Source: an uncultured Prevotellaceae bacterium (GTDB lineage: Bacteria > Bacteroidota > Bacteroidia > Bacteroidales > Muribaculaceae). Taken from it: 14,290 nucleotides of DNA. Location of the stretch: NCBI GenBank assembly GCA_937904375.1, contig CALDIG010000048.1:1-14290 (forward strand). Direction: 5' to 3'. Below the pieces are notes generated by a model. The model saw only the letters and a program-made list of their open reading frames with translations, was not told where the DNA came from and searched no databases. This document shows, in pieces, positions 8,010-14,290 of the stretch (positions within the stretch are counted from its first letter, which is position 1; each line of letters starts with the position of its first letter). The position numbers and the translations under genes are program-made.

Positions 8010-8082
8010 AACTCTCAATGCAGCAACACGCCAGTTTTTATGGTGCAACACGCTGAAAATGAATTACTAATAGCTTGCCATT

Positions 8083-9108
8083 ATGAATGAGAAACAACCT
8101 TTGACAATGAAAGACATTGCCGCGCAGCTCGGTGTTAGCGTGGCAACAGTGTCGCGTGCCTTGAAAAACAGCCCCAACATCAGCAAGAAGCGCCGCGAGA
8201 TGATTCAGCAGTATGCCCGCGAGCACGACTACTACCCTAACGTCATCGCCGAGCAGCTGCGCCACAGCCGCCAGAAGCCCTCGCAAATCATAGGCGTGAT
8301 CCTGCCCGAGATAGTGCATTTTTATTTCGCTTCCATCCTCAGCGGCATCGAGGAGAAAGCCAAGGAGCGCGGCTACCGCATCATGGTGGCGCAGAGCCGC
8401 GAGAGCTACGAGCGCGAGGTGGAGATATGCGAGTCGTTCAAGAAGAACAAGGTGTGTGGCATCATCGTCTCGCAAGCCAAGGACACTGAGCGCTACGACC
8501 ACTTCATCAAGCTCGTTGACAGTGGAATACCATTAGTGTTCTACGACCGCATCTGCCCCGCCCTCAACGCCAGCCGCGTGGTGGTCGATGACTACCAGGC
8601 GGCCTACAAAGCCGTGAGCTACATGATTGAGACCGGCTGCAAGCGCGTGGCGTTTTATGTGTCGAACCTCAACATGGAGATTTCCAAGAACCGCCTCAAC
8701 GGCTACAAGGACGCGCTCTATCATCATGGCTTGCAGCCCGACGACAGGCTCATAGTGCAGTGCGACACCCCCGAGCAGGCCGAGAAAGTCACCCCCGAGT
8801 TGCTAAAGATGAAAGACCGCCCCGACGCCTTCTTCGCAATTAATGACGAGACAGCCATCGCCGTCATGTACACCGCCAAGAAGATGGGGCTGCGAGTGCC
8901 CGCCGATGTGGCAGTGTGCGGCTTCACCGACAGCGAGCGTGCCATCTCATGCGACCCCATGCTCACCACAGTGCACCAGAACGGCGCCGAGGTGGGTAGC
9001 CAGGCCACCGACATCCTCATCGACATGGTAGAAGGCAAGCTCCTCATCAACCGCGCCGAGAAACGCATGGTGCGCACAAAACTTGTGGTGAGAGGCACCA
9101 CAAGATAA
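8083..9108 (+). CDS. LacI-family transcriptional regulator, likely controller of the susCDEF-type operon
   Basis: This 341-residue protein has the full LacI/GalR architecture. A helix-turn-helix lies at about 9-30 (MKDIAAQLGVSVATVSRALK), a hinge helix at about 52-63 (PNVIAEQLRHSR, with Leu 59 in the minor-groove position), and a periplasmic-binding-protein-like effector domain at about 66-341 with typical stretches such as IGVILPEI, GIPLVFYDR, DAFFAINDETAIAVM and VPADVAVCGFTD. It is a cytoplasmic sugar-responsive DNA-binding protein of normal length. It is divergent from susC and a matching palindrome lies between them, so it most likely controls that operon and perhaps itself. The effector cannot be read from sequence; a mono- or disaccharide from the imported glycan is likely. 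Translation could also start at Met 9, but the first 8 residues are normal for the family. Confidence 0.94.
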   Translation: MNEKQPLTMKDIAAQLGVSVATVSRALKNSPNISKKRREMIQQYAREHDYYPNVIAEQLRHSRQKPSQIIGVILPEIVHFYFASILSGIEEKAKERGYRIMVAQSRESYEREVEICESFKKNKVCGIIVSQAKDTERYDHFIKLVDSGIPLVFYDRICPALNASRVVVDDYQAAYKAVSYMIETGCKRVAFYVSNLNMEISKNRLNGYKDALYHHGLQPDDRLIVQCDTPEQAEKVTPELLKMKDRPDAFFAINDETAIAVMYTAKKMGLRVPADVAVCGFTDSERAISCDPMLTTVHQNGAEVGSQATDILIDMVEGKLLINRAEKRMVRTKLVVRGTTR

Positions 9109-9463
9109 GTAATTCTCAATCATCAATCAATTATTTCTTTTTTACTCAAGTTTCTAAAATAAAAATGAGCTATCAAATTGTTGAAGATCAAGAGAAAAGC
9201 CCCCCTCTAAGATAGAGGGGGCTGGGGGGAGTATGAAAATTTTTCCAGAAAAAGCCATCCATAGACCTATGTCGGCTCATTGACATACTCCCCCTTTATC
9301 CAGCTCTTTCAGCGTCAATGGGCTACGCCTCACCAATGTCAAAACAAGTTTTGCCGCTGGTTTCGGCTTGCACCATTGGTCTAACTTAGAGGGCAGCTGA
9401 TACACTGCACTTTATGTATAGTCAATATTACAATAGAAACTTAAATTTTTTATAAAAACTAAT
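9109..9463. other. Non-coding gap rich in inverted repeats (possible mobile-element remnant)
   Basis: This 355-base stretch has no credible gene. It holds a GC-rich hairpin at 9198-9223 (11 bp, one bulged C). GGGGGAGTATG (9225-9235) faces its exact complement CATACTCCCCC (9284-9294). Smaller inverted repeats follow: CATAG/CTATG at 9260-9271, CAAAAC/GTTTTG at 9340-9353, and ACCAATG (9332-9338) facing CATTGGT (9374-9380). TCTAAGATAGAGGG (9206-9219) reappears as TCTAACTTAGAGGG (9380-9393). The left end (about 9109-9190) and right end (about 9400-9463) are plain AT-rich sequence. The pattern resembles a degenerate miniature element or dispersed intergenic repeat. I see no clear promoter for the next gene. 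Confidence 0.6.
9198..9223 (+). terminator. GC-rich hairpin, possible end of the lacI transcript
   Basis: AGCCCCC and TCTA (with one bulged C between them) pair with TAGAGGGGGCT around a 3-base loop. It lies about 90 bases after the regulator stop codon. It lacks a following T-tract (six G follow), so it is not a textbook intrinsic terminator. It may instead belong to the repeat element around it. Confidence 0.4.
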
Positions 9464-10459
9464 ATGACAAAACAAAGAATAGCATACCTTGATTTTATAA
9501 AGGGAGTGTGCATAATTCTTCTTGTCTCATTCCATGTGAAGCCTCAAGGGCATGAGTTGCATCAAACATTTTTGATGCCTATCTTCTTTTTCCTTTCGGG
9601 CCTCAATTTTAAAACTTACGACGGATTCAACACATTCTTGCGCCGAAAGGTAAACACACTCTTAGTACCATTAGTATTTTTTGTGCTTTTAGGCACGCTG
9701 TATTGTTTTTGTCGCAATTTACTGGAGGCACATTTTAATGCTGGAGAAGCTATCAGCAAACTGCCAATAAATCCTATTGTCAATAACACTCCCATGTGGT
9801 TCTTATTTGTGCTGTTTGTTGTAAACATCATCTACTATCTTTTTGTTAAACACTTGCCTCACTGGTTAGTAATAGTTTCTTCATTGTTATTGGGAGGAAT
9901 AGGTTTTTATATAGCGAAACAAGGTTATGTGCTTGAGCCTTACTTGGATATCGCATTTGTAGCAATGCCTTTTTATATGCTTGGCAATGAGATTGGAAAA
10001 AGAGGAGGAATTTCATATCAGCCACCTCTGGCAGCGACATTGGCTCTTACCGCCGCAACAATAATTTGGGTATATTTTAACACTCCAGTAATTAATATGC
10101 TGCATCGCAACTACCCTAACGCATTGCTGCTTTTTGGAATGACAACTCTGGTGATTTTATCCCTGTTTTTCGTTTGCAAGTACGTTAAACGTCCAGTTCC
10201 AATTATTTCATATCTTGGACGCTATTCACTAATAGTGCTTGGCACCCATTATTTTTTAATCGGAATTCTTCGAATGATTGGGAAAAAAATATTTGGCAGC
10301 GATGAGACATTGATATGGCTTTCTGTTCTTATTGTCACAATGGCATTGGAAATACCGGTTATTTATCTGTTGATTAAATATTGCCCTCGTTTTACCGCAA
10401 AGAAGGAATTCTTTAACAAAGGATGGAAGATAAATAAACCCAAAGAAATTAAGAATTAA
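9464..10459 (+). CDS. Membrane acyltransferase, acyltransferase-3 / COG3594-like
   Basis: This 331-residue integral membrane protein has about ten hydrophobic segments. The N-terminus shows the acyltransferase-3 pattern YLDFIKGVCIILLVSFHV, with the conserved His at 24, followed by MPIFFFLSGLNF at 38-49 and a basic RRKVNTLLVPL at 60-70. NTPMWFLFVLF near 108-118 recalls the fucose 4-O-acetylase (NolL-like) branch. Such enzymes carry acyl groups, usually acetyl from acetyl-CoA, across the inner membrane onto surface sugars such as capsule, O-antigen or peptidoglycan; the acceptor here is unknown. The gene is much more AT-rich than its neighbours (hand count 20 of 60 G+C at 9661-9720 against 30 of 60 at 8641-8700) and follows a repeat-rich gap, which suggests acquisition by transfer. 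It stands alone with a terminator just after it. Confidence 0.88.
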   Translation: MTKQRIAYLDFIKGVCIILLVSFHVKPQGHELHQTFLMPIFFFLSGLNFKTYDGFNTFLRRKVNTLLVPLVFFVLLGTLYCFCRNLLEAHFNAGEAISKLPINPIVNNTPMWFLFVLFVVNIIYYLFVKHLPHWLVIVSSLLLGGIGFYIAKQGYVLEPYLDIAFVAMPFYMLGNEIGKRGGISYQPPLAATLALTAATIIWVYFNTPVINMLHRNYPNALLLFGMTTLVILSLFFVCKYVKRPVPIISYLGRYSLIVLGTHYFLIGILRMIGKKIFGSDETLIWLSVLIVTMALEIPVIYLLIKYCPRFTAKKEFFNKGWKINKPKEIKN

Positions 10460-10467
10460 AATAGACC

Positions 10468-10509
10468 AAACAAGTTGCAAGCGAGTTTCCTATTGCTTGC
10501 AACTTGTTT
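10468..10509. terminator. Bidirectional terminator between convergent genes
   Basis: A perfect 15-bp inverted repeat (10468-10482 with 10495-10509) encloses a 12-base loop. On the plus strand it is followed by T and AAGTTA, and the stem itself ends in TTT, giving a short U-run for the acyltransferase transcript. On the minus strand it is followed by TTTGG and then TATTTTAA, so it can also end the carbonic anhydrase transcript. It lies exactly between the two convergent genes. Confidence 0.8.
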
Positions 10510-10552
10510 TAAGTTATCAGATGTAAATAATATCAGCGCAGCCACTTAAAAC

Positions 10553-11068
10553 TTACTCCTCGTACCACGTGCTGTACATCAGGTAGTTTCTTGCTATTTT
10601 CACATTGATTTCCTTGGCCTGGGCGGGGTCAACCATCTTCTTGAACTTGGCGGGAGAGCCAGCCCACAGCTCGTGGGGTCCTACCTTGGTGCCGCTGAGC
10701 ACCACGCTGCCGGCGGCGACGATAGCGCCCTCCCCTATCTCGGCGTGGTCAAGAATAGTGCTACCCATGCCAATGAGTGCCATATCATGGATTTTGGCGC
10801 CGTGAATGGTAACATTGTGACCAATGGACACGTCGTCGCCAATCTCGATGGTGGATTTTTGATACAGAGTGTGCAACACACTGCCGTCCTGCACATTAAC
10901 TCGGTTGCCAAGGGTGATGGTGTTCACATCGCCACGCAGCACAGCGCCAAACCAGATGCTGCACTCGTTGCCAATGGTCACATCGCCCACCACCACTGCA
11001 TTGTCGGCAAGGAAAGTACCCTCACCAATCTTGGGGGTAAAACCCCTGACTTTTCGTATTATCGCCAT
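10553..11068 (-). CDS. Gamma-class carbonic anhydrase-like hexapeptide-repeat protein
   Basis: This 171-residue cytoplasmic protein is a left-handed beta-helix built from hexapeptide repeats, running through about residues 12-135. Three histidines expected to bind the metal are present: His 66 (SVLH), His 84 and His 89 (GHNVTIHG). The structural RGD of the family (Arg 45, Asp 47) and the Gln of NVQDG (Gln 60) are also kept. The C-terminal helix (about 145-171) is usual. Length fits the short YrdA/PaaY/CamH-type group, which lacks the acidic proton-shuttle loop of the archaeal Cam enzyme. It may hydrate CO2 or act as a related metal-dependent enzyme; members of this group vary in measured activity. 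It lies 60 bases downstream of the M24 peptidase on the same strand and may be cotranscribed, although the gap holds a hairpin. Confidence 0.92.
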   Translation of the reverse strand: MAIIRKVRGFTPKIGEGTFLADNAVVVGDVTIGNECSIWFGAVLRGDVNTITLGNRVNVQDGSVLHTLYQKSTIEIGDDVSIGHNVTIHGAKIHDMALIGMGSTILDHAEIGEGAIVAAGSVVLSGTKVGPHELWAGSPAKFKKMVDPAQAKEINVKIARNYLMYSTWYEE

Positions 11069-11090
11069 TTGTTTATATCATTTTCAATTT

Positions 11091-11125
11091 TTCTAGAAGT
11101 TCTAGATTTTCTATAGCTTCTAGAA
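11091..11125. repeat. TTCTAGAAG inverted repeat between peptidase and carbonic anhydrase genes
   Basis: TTCTAGAAG (11091-11099) faces its exact complement CTTCTAGAA (11117-11125). A further TTCTAGA lies between them (11100-11106), so TCTAGA words occur three times in 35 bases. In RNA this gives a short AT-rich hairpin just after the peptidase stop codon. It may partly terminate or trim the message before the carbonic anhydrase gene. No long U-run follows on the minus strand, so it is not a clear full terminator. Confidence 0.6.
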
Positions 11126-11128
11126 GAA

Positions 11129-12907
11129 TTATGAATTAATTGAAGCACATTTCTCTGATAACCAAATCTTTTCTTCTTCGTTGAGGTAAGGAGTGAGGCG
11201 CTCTAGCACCATTGCGTGGTAGTCATTGATTTGCTGCACTTCCTCAGCGGTGAGCATGGCGGTGTCGATGAGGCGAGTGTCGTAGGGGAACAGCGTCAAC
11301 GTCTCAAACTCTAAGAAGTCGCCGAACGCCTCGGTCTTAGGACCTTCTACCACGAGCAGGATATTCTCGGTGCGGATGCCATACTCGCCTTCCTTGTAAA
11401 GCCCTGGCTCGTTGCTGGTTACCATGCCTGGCACGAGAGCCACGGGGTTGAGGCTAGTGCGTATGCTGTGAGGACCCTCATGGCAGCTCAAGAAGTGACC
11501 CACGCCGTGGCCTGTGCCATGACCGTAGGTCATCGCCTCTTGCCACAACGGCATGCGAGCGAAGGCATCGAGCTGCACACCAGTGGTGCCCACGGGGAAC
11601 TTGGCACGGCTCAGAGCGAGGTGTCCCTTGAGCACAAGCGTAAAGTCATGTTTCTCCTGTGTGGTGGGGTTGCCAAGAGTCACGGTGCGAGTGATGTCGG
11701 TGGTGCCGTCGAGGTACTGCGCGCCGCTGTCAACAAGCAGCAAGCCCTCGCCTTGCAGGGTGCTGGCACTCTCAGGAGTAGCAGTATAGTGAACGATGGC
11801 TCCGTGCTCGCGGTAGCCGCATATCATCTCGAAGCTGTCGCCACGGTAGAGGTCGCTCTTGGCACGCTCCAGCTTGCCCTGCTCCCACACATCAATCTCA
11901 TTGATGGTGCCACTGGCGGCGTTCTGCTCTATCCACATAAACAGGCGCACCAGTGCCGCACCGTCACGCTCCATGGCACGACGAAAACCATCAATCTGCA
12001 CCTCGTTCTTGATGCCCTTTAGAGCCTCGACAGGCGAAGTGCCATACACCTTGTCGCACTCCAAAGTCTGACCGAGCGTGTCGCTCACCTTGTTTGGGTC
12101 GAGCATGATGGTGTCGTTCACGTTGCGTTTATCCAGGAATTTCTCAATCTCATCATAGTCCTTGACTCTTATTTTATGACTTGACAAGTAGCTTTCTACC
12201 TCACGGTCAACTTTATCGCTGTCGATAAAGAGGACACGGTCTTTATCGCTCATATAGAAATAGGCTATCGCCACAGGAGTGAAATCCACATCGCTGCCTC
12301 GCAGGTTGAGCAGCCACGCTATCTCGTCGAGAGCGGTAATCAGAATGCTGTCGGCACCACTCTGCTCAACCTTCTCCATGGTGCGCGAGAGCTTGCTCTC
12401 CACATCCTCGCCGGCATACTCCTCAGCGTGAATAAATGCGGGCGACATGGGACGTGCGGGACGGTCTTCCCAAATCTCGTCGGCAGGATAGAAATCGGTG
12501 GCAAGCAGGAATCCGTTCTCACCGCACATCTGCTCCAAGCGGTTGGCTTCCATCAGCGAGAACAGGCGACCGTCGATGGCGAGGGTGTCGTCCTCATGTA
12601 TCTCCTTGGCAAGCCAACTCATTATAGTTGCCAACTCGCCGCGATACTCCACCTTCTGCAGCTCAAAACCACTGCCCTCAAGCTCTATCTCGGCCTGCAA
12701 GAAGTAGCGGGAGTCGGTCCACATACTCGCCTTATCCAAAGTTACCACCGCCGTGCCATTGCTGCCGGTAAAGCCGCTCACCCAGTCGCGGAATTTCCAG
12801 TAGTCGCTCACATACTCACTCTGATGAGGGTCGGTGCCTGGGATGATAACGGCATCCACGCCCTTGGCGCGCATCAGCTCGCGCAATAGTTCTAGATTAG
12901 TATTCAT
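11129..12907 (-). CDS. M24B Xaa-Pro aminopeptidase (aminopeptidase P family)
   Basis: This 592-residue cytoplasmic metallopeptidase removes the N-terminal residue from peptides with proline in second place. It has the long three-domain form seen in human XPNPEP1, with two creatinase-type N-terminal domains (about 1-140 and 145-300), the pita-bread catalytic domain (about 305-530) and a short C-terminal M24_C domain (about 535-592). All five expected metal ligands are visible: Asp 393 (LVDSG), Asp 404 (GTTDIT), His 467 (GHGTGHGVGH), Glu 500 (SNEPG) and Glu 514 (RTENI). The proton-handling histidines around 373 (IVHYT) and 477 (CHEGP) are also present, so it should be active. A minus-strand TAATTTTG at 12950-12943 probably drives it. 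The carbonic anhydrase-like gene follows on the same strand. Confidence 0.95.
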   Translation of the reverse strand: MNTNLELLRELMRAKGVDAVIIPGTDPHQSEYVSDYWKFRDWVSGFTGSNGTAVVTLDKASMWTDSRYFLQAEIELEGSGFELQKVEYRGELATIMSWLAKEIHEDDTLAIDGRLFSLMEANRLEQMCGENGFLLATDFYPADEIWEDRPARPMSPAFIHAEEYAGEDVESKLSRTMEKVEQSGADSILITALDEIAWLLNLRGSDVDFTPVAIAYFYMSDKDRVLFIDSDKVDREVESYLSSHKIRVKDYDEIEKFLDKRNVNDTIMLDPNKVSDTLGQTLECDKVYGTSPVEALKGIKNEVQIDGFRRAMERDGAALVRLFMWIEQNAASGTINEIDVWEQGKLERAKSDLYRGDSFEMICGYREHGAIVHYTATPESASTLQGEGLLLVDSGAQYLDGTTDITRTVTLGNPTTQEKHDFTLVLKGHLALSRAKFPVGTTGVQLDAFARMPLWQEAMTYGHGTGHGVGHFLSCHEGPHSIRTSLNPVALVPGMVTSNEPGLYKEGEYGIRTENILLVVEGPKTEAFGDFLEFETLTLFPYDTRLIDTAMLTAEEVQQINDYHAMVLERLTPYLNEEEKIWLSEKCASINS

Positions 12908-12942
12908 TGTTATATGTTTTTGTTCGTTTTGCTAATGACTTG

Positions 12943-12950
12943 CAAAATTA
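12943..12950 (-). promoter_or_regulatory. Candidate -7 element for the aminopeptidase gene
   Basis: On the minus strand this reads TAATTTTG, an exact TAnnTTTG match, 36 bases before the aminopeptidase start codon. A TTTG at 12966-12963 is only 12 bases further upstream, too close to serve as a normal -33 element, so only the -7 box is well supported. Confidence 0.45.
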
Positions 12951-13022
12951 GTAAAAATTGCTCAAACTCCCACCATCCACTATCCATTTTTAAATGTGGT
13001 TATTAAAAAAAGGTTAATGATT

Positions 13023-13047
13023 GACGCAAAACGCATGCATTTGCGTC
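13023..13047. promoter_or_regulatory. GACGCAAA palindrome directly before the ECF sigma gene
   Basis: GACGCAAA (13023-13030) faces TTTGCGTC (13040-13047) across nine bases that include GCATGC. The right arm ends 11 bases before the preferred sigma start codon at 13059. It could be a protein-binding site that controls the sigma operon, or a hairpin in its leader that limits ribosome access. I see no TAnnTTTG promoter for this operon, so a non-standard (for example autoregulated) promoter is possible. Confidence 0.55.
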
Positions 13048-13058
13048 TTATTATTGTA

Positions 13059-13562
13059 ATGGATGAGAGAGCATTTGAACAAATGGCGGTTTCGCTGCGA
13101 GAGAAAGCTATTGCCACATGCTTGTCGTGCGGTGCCGACTTGATGCAAGCCGAAGACGTGGCACAAGATGTGCTGCTGCGATTGTGGCAATTGCGCGAGA
13201 CCCTCGACCGCTACCACTCTCTCAAAGCGCTCGTGGTGGTCATGGCACGCAACAACCTTGCCTCACTGCATCGCAACAACCATAGCGTGCCAATCATGTC
13301 GGTGAGCACCAAGCAACTGCAATCACAACTGATAAGCCCCGACGACTCTCTCATCTCATCACAAGAAGTGGCATGGCTCAACGAGGCTATGAGACGGTTA
13401 CCCAGCACTCAATATGCAGTGCTGCACATGCGCCAGGTAGAATGCCTGGGTTACGATGACATTGCACGCCGTTTAGGCATAGAAAGCAGCACGGCGCGAA
13501 GCATGCTCTCAAGAGCACGCATTAAACTACTTGACGAAATTAAGAAAAGAAACCAACGATGA
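13059..13562 (+). CDS. ECF-type RNA polymerase sigma factor (sigma-70 family)
   Basis: The preferred 167-residue product begins at MDERAFEQMA. An in-frame ATG 63 bases upstream (12996) exists, but its extra 21 residues are basic, unlike the family, and would run through the palindrome at 13023-13047. Region 2 lies at about 5-75, with AEDVAQDVLLRLWQLRETLD as the core-binding part and SLKALVVVMARNNLASLHR as the promoter-melting and -10 recognition part. Region 4 lies at about 108-165 and holds a helix-turn-helix (LGYDDIARRLGIESSTARSMLSRAR). There is no region 3, as expected of ECF factors. The stop codon overlaps the next start codon (ATGA), so the two products are translationally coupled and the partner is probably an anti-sigma factor. 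The signal and target genes are unknown; nothing links it to the Sus-type operon, whose SusC lacks an STN signalling domain. Confidence 0.93.
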   Translation: MDERAFEQMAVSLREKAIATCLSCGADLMQAEDVAQDVLLRLWQLRETLDRYHSLKALVVVMARNNLASLHRNNHSVPIMSVSTKQLQSQLISPDDSLISSQEVAWLNEAMRRLPSTQYAVLHMRQVECLGYDDIARRLGIESSTARSMLSRARIKLLDEIKKRNQR

Positions 13563-14236
13563 TGAATAATGACAACAAACACATAGAATCTTTAGTTGAC
13601 CTGTTCATGCAAGGAGAGACTTCTCTAGAACAAGAACAGGAATTGAGCATGTTTTTCGCTAATTCTCACGACATTCCAGAAGAATGGGAGCCTTACAAAG
13701 AGATGATGGCTTACTTTGACAAAGGGATGCCTATAGAGAAGCCTCAAAGCAAAAAATGGAACATCGCTAGTCATGTGTGGATAGGGGCAGCAGCGGCAGT
13801 TGCGGCAATATGCATTGTTGTTGCGACGCACCAGCAAGGCATTCCCCAAGAAAAAATCCCGAAGGAACATATTACCGCCACTGATGAAACTTCCAAGAGC
13901 CAACCCCCCGAAGCTAAACCTCTCCCTTCAGCTACCGCATTAGCACAGGAAGAAAGCCAAAACACTAGAGAACTCCCGCAGGAGCCAGTGAAAGCAAGAT
14001 ACACGAAACTTACTGTCCCCGCAGCAAAAAGCCAATCAGTTGACACCCAAGACATAGAGCGCGAACAAGGCGAGATAGAACAGGCTCAGCAAGAACTCAT
14101 GGCCGACATATACATCATTGAGCAAGAACGACAGGAACTCCTCGACGAGCAATATTACAGTCGTGCTCAAGCCTATCAAGCACAACAGGCACTGCTAAAT
14201 GAAAAACCGCAATTTATCAACGTAGTATTTAAATAA
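13559..14236 (+). CDS. Single-pass membrane protein, probable anti-sigma factor of the ECF pair
   Basis: This 225-residue protein overlaps the sigma stop codon by four bases (ATGA). The cytoplasmic N-terminus (1-70) has the pattern IESLVDLFMQGETSLEQEQE and then IPEEWEPYKEMMAYFDKGM, seen in Bacteroidetes proteins encoded next to ECF factors, which look like short anti-sigma domains without the zinc-binding HxxxC motif. One hydrophobic segment follows at about 72-90 (HVWIGAAAAVAAICIVVAT). The outer part is a proline-rich linker (about 92-150) and a long charged helix rich in Gln and Glu (about 162-214), which may form a coiled coil. It should hold the sigma factor at the inner membrane and release it on an envelope signal. 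The partner role rests on gene position and topology; I do not recognise a named family for the periplasmic part. Confidence 0.75.
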   Translation: MMNNDNKHIESLVDLFMQGETSLEQEQELSMFFANSHDIPEEWEPYKEMMAYFDKGMPIEKPQSKKWNIASHVWIGAAAAVAAICIVVATHQQGIPQEKIPKEHITATDETSKSQPPEAKPLPSATALAQEESQNTRELPQEPVKARYTKLTVPAAKSQSVDTQDIEREQGEIEQAQQELMADIYIIEQERQELLDEQYYSRAQAYQAQQALLNEKPQFINVVFK

Positions 14237-14242
14237 CTGAGT

Positions 14243-14266
14243 CCACTTTAAAAAGTGGCATTTTTT
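14243..14266 (+). terminator. Intrinsic terminator of the sigma/anti-sigma operon
   Basis: CCACTTT (14243-14249) pairs perfectly with AAAGTGG (14252-14258) around a 2-base AA spacer (the terminal A-T pairs likely open). CA and six T follow (14261-14266). It starts six bases after the stop codon. The remaining bases to 14290 hold nothing I recognise. Confidence 0.85.
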
Positions 14267-14290
14267 GAAGATATTGTTATTCGGATGGCT

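Larger units (their letters stand above)
7764..8082. promoter_or_regulatory. Divergent control region between susC and lacI-family gene
   Basis: This 319-base AT-rich gap separates two divergently transcribed start codons. It contains a susC promoter candidate on the minus strand, a lacI promoter candidate on the plus strand and one perfect LacI-type palindrome between them (each listed separately). The part nearest susC (7764-7870) would be a roughly 100-base untranslated leader, rich in A and T and with no strong hairpin. I see no riboswitch and no credible small gene here. Confidence 0.8.

Noticed and set aside
12996..13058. Upstream start for the sigma factor
   Set aside because: The extra 21 residues are not typical of ECF factors and would be encoded across a palindrome; Met at 13059 gives the normal N-terminus.
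1..14290. tRNA, rRNA or complete insertion sequence
   Set aside because: No cloverleaf-like gene, ribosomal RNA segment or transposase frame was seen on either strand.

Overview
The window looks like one end of a metagenomic or draft contig from a gut-type member of the Bacteroidales (Prevotella/Muribaculaceae-like). Three things point there: a SusC/SusD outer-membrane pair followed by SusE/SusF-type lipoproteins, promoter elements of the Bacteroidetes type (TAnnTTTG), and almost no Shine-Dalgarno sequences. The first 14 bases match the end of an Illumina adapter, so the left edge is probably a true contig end carrying untrimmed adapter.

Layout. Bases 1-202 hold the adapter remnant, an eight-copy 10-bp tandem repeat and a strong hairpin terminator. 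From 203 to 7763, all on the minus strand, lies a four-gene glycan-uptake operon transcribed right to left: susC (TonB-dependent porin), susD (glycan-binding lipoprotein), susE-like and a SusF/DUF5115-like lipoprotein. The gap between the last two carries a large imperfect inverted repeat. Bases 7764-8082 form a divergent control region with a perfect 12-bp LacI-type palindrome roughly midway between a susC promoter and a promoter for the divergent lacI-family regulator at 8083-9108. Bases 9109-9463 are non-coding and full of inverted repeats. A visibly AT-rich membrane acyltransferase follows (9464-10459), then a bidirectional terminator. A gamma-class carbonic anhydrase-like protein and an M24 aminopeptidase P follow on the minus strand (10553-12907). 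At the right end an ECF sigma factor and a translationally coupled, single-pass membrane protein that is probably its anti-sigma factor run on the plus strand (13059-14236) and end at a clear intrinsic terminator.

How it works together. SusD, SusE and the SusF-like protein should capture a glycan at the cell surface and SusC should import it. The LacI-family protein most likely senses a sugar from that glycan and controls the operon from the palindrome. The close resemblance of SusD to the B. thetaiotaomicron starch protein, and the SusE/F-type binding modules, suggest an alpha-glucan, but no glycoside hydrolase lies in the window, so the substrate is inferred. The enzymes may have been just beyond the left contig end. 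The other genes are housekeeping or envelope functions with no visible link to the locus. I see no clearly new multi-gene system. The most interesting elements are the operator geometry, the repeats in the non-coding gaps, and the palindrome in front of the sigma/anti-sigma pair.
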